Shown: piece by piece, positions 40,601-52,600 of the stretch | Position numbering within the stretch: the stretch's first letter is position 1 | How the letters are laid out: each line of letters begins with the position of its first letter | Assembly: GCA_009746045.1 (NCBI GenBank) | Contig: RPFO01000079.1 | Coordinates: 6,736,953-6,800,952, forward strand | Reading direction: 5' to 3' | Source: Mesostigma viride | Lineage: Eukaryota; Streptophyta; Mesostigmatophyceae; Mesostigmatales; Mesostigmataceae | DNA: 64,000 nt | Made by a program: the position numbers and the translations under genes | Notes under the pieces: model-generated | Told to the model about the DNA's origin: nothing | What the model saw: the letters and a program-made list of their open reading frames with translations, nothing else | The model's database searches: none

Positions 40601-43600
40601 TACAGATTTCATGGTGCAGACGCCAGATGGGGGCCGCCGGTGTTCAAAAGCGACATGACAAGTGCATCCACCACTAACACGATACCTCTGTCGACTGTCA
40701 CAAGCTACGATACCCCACGACTCTCTCGCCTCTACTTCCCCAGAACAAACACCGAGCTACCGCGCTGGCACGTTTCCACCGTATCCGTGCATAGTCCACG
40801 CGCCTGTGACATCACAAGCCTCCCAAACTAGATTGTTTTATTCCTCGGCCGACAGGTTCAACAAGGCAGGATGACACATACCTCGGGGACCACGTCTGCG
40901 CCAAAGATGACGCGAAGCTTGGCCAAGGCATCGCCCACCAACAGATTGGGACCATCCGGGAGCATCGCGTCAGCAGCCGAGGCGCCGACCGCGAGGGCCA
41001 TGAGGATGGGTTTCCCGCACGTGCGCTGCCGCACACACACATAAGAGCACATGAAAGAGCATACAAAAGCATATATCAGAGCACATACGAGCACATGAGA
41101 GCACATAAGAGCACATAAGAGCACATAAGAGCACATAAGAGCACATAAGAGCACATAAGAGCACATAAGAGCACATAAGAGCACATAAGAGCACATAAGA
41201 GCACATAAGAGCACATAAGAGCACATAAGAGCACATAAGAGCACATAAGAGCACATAAGAGCACATAAGAGCACATAAGAGCACATAAGAGCACATAAGA
41301 GCACATAAGAGCACATAAGAGCACATAAGAGCACATAAGAGCACATAAGAGCACATAAGAGCACATAAGAGCACATAAGAGCACATAAGAGCACATAAGA
41401 GCACATAAGAGCACCTAAGAGCACATAAGAGCACATAAGAGCACATAAAGAGCACATGAGAGCACATAAGAGCACATAGTAGTAAGAGCATATAAGAACA
41501 TATGAGGATACTAGGTTAGAAGGGCTTATAAAAGCTTATGAGGGCACATAATAAGGACATAGGTATCGGAGCACGAAAAAGGGGACAAACTAGAGCACAG
41601 TTTATAGCACAAATAAGAGCACATAACAATAAGAGGCCAGCATCAGCGCAAGCATGTATGAGAGCACAAGCCCAGTCCCACGGGCGCCTTTCTAGAACAA
41701 GAAGCATCGACCTCCCCTGTTTGTGATGTGACAGGGGCAAAAGCTCACCATAACGTTCCAGACCATGAAGCATCGACCTCCCCTAACTATTCTGTCATTG
41801 GGGCAAAAGCTCACCATAACGTTCCAGACCATGAAGCATCGACCTCCCCTAACTATTCTGTAATTGGGGCAAAAGCTCACCATAACGTTCCAGACCATGA
41901 AGCATCGACCTCCCCTAACTATTCTGTCATTGGGGCAAGAGCTCACCATAACGTTCCAGACCATGAAGCATCGACCTCCCCTAACTATTCTGTCATTGGG
42001 GCAAGAGCTCACCATAACGTTCCAGACCATGAAGCATCGGCCTCCCCTAACTATTCTGTCATTGGGGCAAAAGCTCACCATAACGTTCCAGACCATGAAG
42101 CATCGGCCTCCCCTAACTATTCTGTCATTGGGGCAAAAGCTCACCATAACGTTCCAGACCATGAAGCATCGACCTCCCCTAACTATTCTGTCATTGGGGC
42201 AAGAGCTCACCATAACGTTCCAGACCATGAAGCATCGACCTCCCCTAACTATTCTGTCATTGGGGCAAAAGCTCACCATAACGTTCCAGACCATGAAGCA
42301 TCGGCCTCCCCTAACTATTCTGTCATTGGGGCAAAAGCTCACCATAACGTTCCAGACCATGAAGCATCGACCTCCCCTAACTATTCTGTCATTGGGGCAA
42401 AAGCTCACCATAACGTTCCAGACCATGAAGCATCGACCTCCCCTAACTATTCTGTCATTGGGGCAAAAGCTCACCATAACGTTCCAGACCATGAAGCATC
42501 GACCTCCCCTAACTATTCTGTCATTGGGGCAAAAGCTCACCATAACGTTCCAGACCATGAAGCATCGACCTCCCCTAACTATTCTGTCATTGGGGCAAGA
42601 GCTCACCATAACGTTCCAGACCATGAAGCATCGACCTCCCCTAACTATTCTGTCATTGGGGCAAGAGCTCACCATAACGTTCCAGACCATGAAGCATCGA
42701 CCTCCCCTAACTATTCTGTCATTGGGGCAAGAGCTCACCATAACGTTCCAGACCATGAAGCATCGACCTCCCCTAACTATTCTGTCATTGGGGCAAGAGC
42801 TCACCATAACGTTCCAGACCATGAAGCATCGACCTCCCCTAACTATTCTGTCATTGGGGCAAAAGCTCACCATGATGTTCCAGAACATGAAGCATCGGCC
42901 GCGTGCCGCCTCTTCCTTGGGCACCACGCCGAAAAAGTCGGACGTGATGCGCTCCTGCCAGAACGCATCCGGAAACTCCATGATGACCTGCAGGGTGCAC
43001 AGGCAGGCGGGAGGCATGGGGTGGAGGCAGAGTAGGCATGGGGGCATGTCGCGGTAAGTCGAGTGTTCCCAGGACATGCCGCCAGTGCGTGAACATTGGG
43101 GCATGCCGCCAGTGCGTGCACATTGGGACATCACCACTGCGATTGATCGGGATGGCAGCAGAAGCGTGTTAGCCTGCCAGCCTAGCAGCGCATGAGGCGG
43201 TTTGTTTCCACTGTTTAATGCTTGGCAGAAAATGTTTTATTGGGTGGAGCAGCTGGGAGGTCATATCTGCCATGCCTTGGTGAGGTTTATTTCCAAAAGC
43301 GATTACACTACTTCCAAACACTGCCCAAACCATAGCCAACCATATCAAATACGTAGCAACCAGCTACACCAGAAAAGGCATACGTCGAGCAGGCGTCCAT
43401 GAAATTCTGATCAGGCACTCCGCAAAGGTGAAAACCGTTTGCGTTCAGTGCCGGGCCGCGGAAAACGCGGAAAAACGCGATCTGCAAATGAATCCGACCG
43501 TAATCGAACTGGGGACCTCTCGCACCAACTTTCGCTGACTATAGGACGGACGTCTCCGGTTACCATGGCATCGCCAACTTACACCTACAGTCATCCGCAA

Positions 43601-46600
43601 AAGTTCTCCTTTCCGGGGAGTGATGCAAGCCTTTCGGATTTGGCGTCCATGAAATGGCATTACGGAAACCAGCTGCTCAGAGGTGGTATGAAGAAAGACA
43701 AAAAAAGAAAGTAGCTGCTCTGGACGAAGAACAAAGCTTCAATGGAGAACCGGATGGCACACAGTGCAAGTAGTTCTACGCGGAAAAGATAACGGCAGGC
43801 TCGAGCTACCATGGTCCGGATTCTCCCGATTCTGGCCTGCGCTGGTTGTCTCCTTGATACAATCAGCCACCAAAGCATGAGCCGGCTACGGTCTTTCGGA
43901 GAGAGCGTCACCATGGCCTAGAACTCCTGCCCACCCCATTCCCCTCATGCGCAAACGCCCAGCTCCCAAAATCCCACGGGCACTTTCCATGATATAGTAC
44001 TACAGTATACTCTGATGTGTAAATTAATTCTTGAACAGTAGTGAATCATGACTTGCTAAGCAAGATGATTACTATCGATGAGGCAAACCCCACCTTGTTG
44101 AGAGCTCCAAAGCCAAGGCGGGAGATGGCCTGGGCCTTCCATTCCGGAAGCGGGGGATCGAACACAATGTCCCCGCTCTTGAGGCAACCCAGGGACACCT
44201 GCAGGTGGTTTGTGCAGGGACACAAGATTGCTCTTCACAATGTCAGCAGGCTGGGGATGTGCCGTAACAAGTTCAGGGCAACGCAACACAGCCCTGGTAG
44301 GCGATGCACCATTCATTCATGCATTCACGCGCCTCCGTTGGGAGAGTCCCGCAACTTTGCAATGCACCATGACTGTGACCATCGTGACGACCGCGCCCGC
44401 TGGAACAAACGCTGGAACCGCCACGTGGGAGGAAGAAGGGTCAGCAAACAACAAAAAATATAAAATACCTGTACCAAAAAATATATATCAATACACCAAA
44501 AAATATATACCAATAAACATATAATAGATATATATAATACCGGTACCAAGCCTTGGCAAGCACTACTGTCGACAAGCACGTGAATATACCCCAGAGAAAT
44601 GCATTCCAGTTAGCCCCTCACCCATGGCTGAATGCCCCTCACACGATAGCATGGTGGCATAGCTGCCCTGTAAAGACAGGCACCTGCCACTGCCATGGCA
44701 GCGCGCTGTTTGGGCATGCTAACAAATGCTAGGGAGGGTGTCCACCCCGCCACTCGGCAGAGAGTTCGGTGGGTACTGTATGCTGGCACGCGCCAACATG
44801 TACAGGTATCTATGTCGACGTGCATCCTTGTGTACCAGTCCCAAGAAGCGCATCGCAAAAATGACAACAAAGACGCCCTACGCAAATAAGTATCCATGAG
44901 GATGACCCTGCCTGCTGGGTGGTTGGCTGGCTGACCGGCTGGCATGCACTAATGGCAACCTCGGCCAATAGTGTACGTGCTTTAAGGTAATGAATAGCAA
45001 CCTTGGCACCTCCCGAGGCCCTGCATTCCCACGGACTCCCTCTAACAAGCACTTGCTATCTACTGCCACCCACCGTCCCCAGCACATCTACTGCAACACC
45101 CGCAATGTATCTGGCTAGAGAGCAAGAGGCTGGCTGCTGTGACCCCCCACAATCGCTACCTAACATGACCCACCGTGACCAGCACGGCACCTAGTCCCAG
45201 TGCACATCTCCACTTGTTCCCCGCTACTGCTATCCAACGCCACCCACCGTGACCAGCACGGCATCGCACGCCAGCTCCTCGGCCGCCTGCGTGACGACCT
45301 TGATTGCTGGCCGCCCCTTTGCACGATCAGCAGTTGCGGGTGTCTGTGCATCGTCAGCAGCGGCAGAGGCACCCTCCTTGGCCATGCTGCTGCCGTCACC
45401 GTCGGCAGCTCCACGCACCACGCGGCTGACGGGGCAGTTTAGCTGCACGTTCAGACCCTGCGCCAGCGCCTGATGAAGCAGGAAAGGGTGATAGAGGCCA
45501 GGCATAAGAGACATGACAAAGGGGATGATGATCAGCCCTGCGCGGGGCCCGTGGGAGTGCCAAGCCTTGCTATACATGATACTGAAGTCATACATATTTC
45601 ATACCTAAGGCAAGGTTGAGCCCAAGATAAGCAGTGGCGTGTAAGGGGAAGGAGAGAGTAAGTCAAACGAAGGCATACGACCAGAATCTACAGGTACCAC
45701 ACACAATAGACACTCCACATCACAATAAGCAATAGACTGTAAACATAATATACTCGTCTGTACACAACAAGATTGCAACACACAGGGGAGGAAGAGGCAG
45801 CCGAGCGAAGCGGGAGCTGAATGAGATGAGAGAGTTTTGCGATGGGCGGGAATTTCAGCGTGCTGGGCTGAGGGCAGGGTAGTAAAGCGGGCTGAAGGCA
45901 AAGGGTCATAGGGTCGTAGCGGGCCCCTCACCTGGATCACGGTGCCATATCCCGCAGGGATGGTGCAGTGGTCACCTCCGAAGCCGCCGTAAATCTCATC
46001 CTGCACACATAACAATATAATGCAATAGTAATATTTATAATACATAATATTTATAATATACACAAGACGGGGTGGCAGAGGCAAGCACCAGAGGCGAGAA
46101 GACACCAGGCAAGGGTGAGGCAGATGTTCAGATGGAAGAAAAAAACTGTCGCGCTACATGTACGACACATTGCTCATGGCACGTCGCCCACACGATTCAC
46201 GTGGGAACAAAGCAAATCATGCGTCGTTACTACCCCCAAATAATCCCAGTGCATGTTGGCCGAAGTGCCCTTGAAGCGGCACCTCAGCAGTCCTAGCCTG
46301 AATGCAGGAATCATGGTCGGCGGTCATCACACTCACATGGTCCCCACATCCGCAGGACACGTGGCTTAATGAAAGACACTTCAACAAGCGGTCCTGGTGT
46401 TTATGAGAAGGAACGTGTCTGGTCGTCCCACTCACATGGTCCCAGTGCGTGTAGGACACCTCGCTCAGCCGCGACGCACACGCGTACTCGAGGTGCGCGC
46501 GGTGCCAGTGCAGAATCCGCGTCTCCTCCTCGTTGAACGGGCCACGCTCCGCGCCTGGAACCCAATGTAGGTGGAGGTACCAACGGGGGGGGTGGATGGG

Positions 46601-49600
46601 TGGCAAGGTGAGGGGCACCGTGCAGAAAAAGAACCAGGAGGAGAAGGAGATGAGCAAAGGACCGTGAGACGAGAGACAAGGACCGCGGTTAGCGAGAAAG
46701 AGCCCCTTGGAATTAAAAGAGCTGCGATATTTATCCAACCAGTTGGGTGACACAGATATCTTGAGTCTGCATGATTCCGTCCACGGTGGTGTGCCCAGTT
46801 GAGAGACCGAGCATGGGTGAGCAAGTACTGGACGCGCACTCCACGGAATTTCAGCATATTTCCGGCAAGCTACATGAGCCCCTGGCCGTACGGCGAATGC
46901 ATGAGGCCACGGGAGGGCCACCACAAGGGCTCAAGGATGACTGTGAACCACGCTCGACTATGAATCCAAAGGGTCTGGCGTGGTAGGTAAGCGAGCCACC
47001 CACATTTTGGAAGGAATACCAACTTGAGTGCCAAGCAACCCGCGTGTTCAGGGTGCCAAAGCCACCATAGGTGCCACCAAGCCACGCATACCCCAGAACG
47101 CCTGCGTTTGGGCACACCATGGGGTGTGTTTAGGCACGCTAACCCTAAGCCCTGAACCCTGAACCGTGACCAAACACCTGGCACACCTTTCTCCCCCAGG
47201 ACACCCTGCCAGCCGGCCTCCAGCAGGTCAGTGAACGCCTCCTCCAGGCTGCGGTGGGCGGTGGCCTCTGCGCCAACCGAAGCGATGCGCTCTTTCTGGC
47301 AGATGAAGCGGGAGGGTAGATGCCGACACATGCCACCGATGGCACGGGAATGCCACACCGATGTACTGCAGTATTATTAAGGAGCTTCAAAATGGGGACC
47401 TGTGCAACGGTCACGGGTGGGTGCTGTTAGACACTAGGGCGCACCGAGTCACGATCGGGGTTAGGTGCTGGCACAGGGGAACACACACACACACACACAC
47501 TCAAGGCCGTACCAATGACAGATGTGTCTTTGTGTGTGTTTGAGAAGCTTAGGATGTGAACCCTTATTAGAATCCTAATTGGGAAAAAAAAGCAAAGAAA
47601 AACATATAAAATATCATATTATATATAAAATGAGAAACTTTATCAGGGTCACAGCACCAATGGCCAGAAACCAAAAAAAGAATTCATGTTATTTGCGGCA
47701 CCTGCAGCTCGCCGACATAACAATTCGTGGTATTTGCGGCACCTGCAAAAATTACAATCTGTGTTGTTTCCCGCACATGTAGGCATAACCCGTTGAATTT
47801 CTGGCACCTGGGAAACCGGGAAGCCGGCTGGCCATCACGGAGATTCCATTGATTATCATTTCATGACCAATTGCAGACATAACAAAGCCTCCCAAAGGCG
47901 AAGTCAGGATACCTAGCTGCAGGCCACGACTGCATGCGATGCAAGGAGCAGCATGTTCTATTTCTTATTTGTCACCATCGACACTACGCAATCCACTGTA
48001 AACCCACCACATGATGAGGATGTAAGTACACCATGATGACTGCATGACAGGGTACCATCTAGAAGATATTAGTGACCCCAATTACACAACCAGGAAGGGC
48101 ACTGAATTATAAACAGTTTTAAGTACACCCGCTGCCGCCGCAAGCGCGGTAGCACCACGAATTGCATCAATCGGCTGTGTCTACACTTGGCCACAAAATG
48201 TTAACCACAAAATATTCACCACAAAAGCCGACCACCGACCGCTGCCACGAGCGCATGCTAGCCACCACGGACATTTGCAATCAACAGTGCCGACCCATAG
48301 CCAACAAGAAAAGCCGAACCACCCACCGCCGCTGCAAGCGCGTGATCCATTGCCATCGTTGCATCATCATCAAGTTGTGGGGCGATCTGGGAGCCGTCTT
48401 CCGCACTGTACAGAGGACAACTTTCCTTGCTGCACACCGCAGATATGTGTGTTCACACACATGCATACACATAAACAAATACACCCATAAACCGGCAACC
48501 GCGCGGGAGCAGGCAGTTGTCACACACCACAAGCTGCGAAGGTCGCTGTAAAACAATGGCACACAACAGGGCACTGTGATCGGACTGCCATGCTGACCAA
48601 GGATGAAAGCGAAAACCACTGAATCAAAACATGCTCAAACCGACTCAGCGACATGGACAAACATGAGTGCGGACACACCAAATTAAAGAAAGTGATGATG
48701 CACCAAATGGACAAACCGTGGGTACTTCCCAACGACTAAACAGCAAGCCCGGAAGGTTTATGCCGGCAACAAGCAGAAAGAACAGGGCACCCAGTCCTTA
48801 GCGAAACCAGGGTAGCCGCCGGGGCGTGTGCCCAAGATCGGAGCACATGCGTGGGCGCTTGCTAGGACTATATGGTATTCAAGACATGTGAGAACACATC
48901 GTTCCTGATTGTACTATATGGTATTCAAGACATGTGAGAACACATCGTTCCTGATTGTACTACATGGTAGTCAAGACATGTGAGAACACATCGTTCCTGA
49001 TTGGACTATATGGTATTCAAGACATGTGAGAACACATCGTTCCTGATTGTACTATATTGTATTCAAGACATGTGAGAACACATCGTTCTTGATTGGACTA
49101 TATGGTATTCAAGACATGTGAGAACACATCGTTCCTGATTGTACTAGTGTGTGGGCACCCACCGAAGCGTGTGCATCTCCAGCCCCAGCTGCTTGACAAG
49201 GAAGCTGGAGGGGTCCGGCATTCGGCCCTGATCGGCAGAGACTGCGGGAACAAGCCATGAACGCCACCCACAAGGCCCACCCACAAGGCCCACCCACAAG
49301 GCCCACCCACAAGGCCCACCCACAAAGACCACCCACAAAGACCACCCACAAAGACCACCCACAAAGACCACCCACAAAGACCACCCACAAAGACCACCCA
49401 CAAAGACCACCCACAAAGACCACCCACAAAGACCACCCACAAAGACCACCCACAAAGACCACACACAAATCGCAACCCACAAAGACCACCCGCAACGCCC
49501 ATCTACAAAGACCACCCGATGACCCGGCCAGGTGCCCGCCAGCCCGTGCCGCCCGCCATGGGGATGGCACCGCAAGGAAATCCACATGCAGGGGAGTGCA

Positions 49601-52600
49601 GCAACCATATCGGATCGCACTGGCCTTGGAAAAAAAAAAGAGAGAGAGAGAAAAACTAAGCCAGCCGCATGCGAAAATACCGACTCCTACATGGGATGGC
49701 CCACGTCACACCCACCGCTGGAATCGAGCATCAGAGAGCGCCACACCAGAATTTGACAGGATGATAACAAGCTGTTAATATGACAGGATGATAACAAGCT
49801 GCTTGCCAAGAAAGGATATCACACAGGCAATCTGACCAGCGATGGGGTGGAGAGTAACGGCTCTTCAAGTGGCATGTACAAAACTCGTTTTCACCCACAC
49901 ATTGCCGGGAGTCTCAATGCCACGCATCATGACAGATGCTCGACTACCTACGGTTGACGCTCGACTACCCACTGGGCGTGCACTTTGGCTAGTTCTGCGC
50001 AAACTTGCCGAAACGATCAGGCATCGCCGCGGCAAGGTCCTGGCAAGAAGACAGAACAACGCCCGTCATGGCTGGTGTACACGGTTACTATAACATTCAA
50101 CACGTACTGTACTATAAGCGCGGCCACGCACCCCCCATGATGAGCATCGCGCCCAGGTCGAGACCGAGGAGAACGTTGTAGTACTATCCATGGTTGTAAT
50201 GCTATACGTGGTCTCTATGACACTTGACATTGGATGCTATACTAGTAGCCACGCACTGCCCACGATGAGCATCGCGCCCAGGTCGACCGGCGCAGAGAAG
50301 GTGGCAACACTATAGTAGTAGTACATGGTCACAATGCTGCTTGGCATTGTAGGCTATAAGAGTAGCCACGCACCGCCCGTGATGAGCATCGCACCCAGGT
50401 CCACCGGTGCGGAGAAGGTGGACTTGTCCGTGTTCACGCGGCCACCCACGCGGTCCCTTGCTTCCAACACACGCACCGAGCACCCGCGCGCCTGCACGCG
50501 CGGGGTGGGCAGTCAATAGGGGGGAGGGTGGACAGCACATAGTGGGCAGTAAAATGGGGAACGGTGGGCAGCCAATAGGGGGGAGGGTGGGCAGTACATA
50601 GGGGGGAGGGTGGGCAGTACATAGGGGGGAGGGTGGGCAGCAAATGGGGGGGAGGGTGGGCAGCAAACAGAGGGGAGGGTGGGCAGCAAATAGGGGGGGG
50701 GGGGGGGGGGGGGCAGCAAATGGGGGGAAGGTGGGCAGCAAATAGGGGGGAGGGTGGGCAGCAAAGAGAGGCCAGAAAAAGAGGCCTAAAAGGGTTGGCC
50801 AAGTTGGCTTCCGATACTGTTGGCATGCGTTGCAAGAGAGACAGGGCGAGGTAGGGCAGGGAAGAGAGGGGGGTACGTGTGGTCATGCTTGTGGTGCAGT
50901 AAGCCGCACAAACGCTCATTCACAGAAAGCCAACCCAAGGCAACTGTGGCAACCTGTGACAGTGGCGGTACTTTGGAGATCTCTTAATATTAACTATCCA
51001 GCTCCTTAGCCAGGTACGTGCTCTCAAAGGGCAGATGATGACCTGTATCCATAATTCTGTATCAAGCGACCGTGGGTGGATGCAAAACTGGGTAAAGTTT
51101 CCAAGGCAAGAAGTTCCCACTTGGGTACTTACTGGTCTCACCCAAGGTAAGACCAATCGGCTTCCTTAACGAAAAACGTCAATTAAGCTCCAAAACCACA
51201 AACTTACCAACCATCTTGCTGGTCAGCTCTATGGCGATGGCTTAGGCAGAATGACAACCGCGCCTGGCTGCACAGGCTGTTGCAGTATACAACCCCAGCT
51301 ATCTTAACCGACCATGTGCATTCACGAACTGCACACTCAGGGAAGCCAACCTTCTCCAAAAACGACAAATGGACCCTCAGAAAGGCTAGATCATTGCCAA
51401 CATCGACAAACAGCGCACCAGGTCAGCGCACCAGGTAAGGAACCATCGTGTAGGCCGCACCCATCCTATTGGCCCGCAACAGCAAAACCAGGCATGCAAC
51501 ACTCTCTCACCTGCAACAGGCGTGCCGCCGCCAGGCCCGACGCACCCGCTCCGATAACCACCACGCGCCGTCCCGCGACACTGCCACCCACCACGTCTTT
51601 CCCATCAGCGCCGTTGCCATCCACACCTGTTTCCATCGCGGTCGCAGAAGCAGCCGTCGCCTCGGTGCCATCTGGCACCGCTGGCGCCGGCTCCCCCGAG
51701 GCTTCCTGCGTGCTGTCCTTGCCAAGAGGGAGGCCGCCCTCCAGCATGCCTACTCCGAAATTGACGTATCCTTGAGTGTCCAGGAACTCAAACGCGGCAG
51801 TGACCATGTCGGGGTCAACAGGCGGTGAGGAAACACCACCGTCCCCACCACCCTTGCTGTTGCCGGCCGAAGCAGTGGCGTCCTGGTCCGCGTGGGTCAG
51901 GCAGTCGTCCAGGGTGATGCGGCGGCAGCCCCCCTCAAACCAGCGGGCGAGGACACCGTTCCTGAGGGGCAGCCCGGAGGATGGATGTGGCCCGTGTGCG
52001 GGCATGAGAGTGAGCGATGGGAACGGGGTCTATATAACGAATGGGACAGAACAGGCTCCATGTGAAGTTGCAAATTATTGTATCAATTATAAAAACATGG
52101 ACACACAGCACGAGTGACAGGAGGGTGTATGGCCAGAAGAGGTGCAGTTAGTGGCAGATATACTTGGGGAAAGTAGCGAGAAATATGAACCCCCACACAC
52201 AACCCCCCAACCCCCCCCCCCCCCCCCCCCATTTTTCCTTTCCCCCGCACCCTGAGGCATATGATGTGCTGATTGTATGCCTGAGGTGGCAGGACACCCT
52301 CTGTTTCAGCCACAACGGCAAAGGGCAGCTGGCGGAGACCATTCCAAGAACCAGCCCACCCGATCCACCCATATTTCGAGATCTTGGCTGAAGGCCCGCG
52401 CACTGCACCGAATTGCCCGTTCATGCGACTTGTAAAACCCCTCATGAATGGGCATTAATTTTTTTTTTGTTCCCAAGGGGGGGCAGGGGATAGCACGCAT
52501 ACTTCCATCATCCCATCTTCCTAACTTGAGAGCTCCGGCTGTAGAGCAGGGATACACACGCACCTGGCATGGAGGTACTGTGATTCCCTGGTCCGGCTCT

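Noticed and set aside
41728-43057. Long plus-strand open frames of about 400 residues
   Set aside because: They arise only because the 66-bp unit is a multiple of three and lacks stops on both strands. They have no non-repeat coding sequence.
43485-43565. Degenerate tRNA or tRNA-derived SINE on the minus strand (B-box-like AGTTCGATTAC)
   Set aside because: No paired acceptor or anticodon stem could be formed, and the A box is poor.
43439-43714. 91-residue plus-strand frame inside an LSD1-like intron
   Set aside because: Low complexity at the end, no homology recognised, and opposite to the host gene without its own signals.
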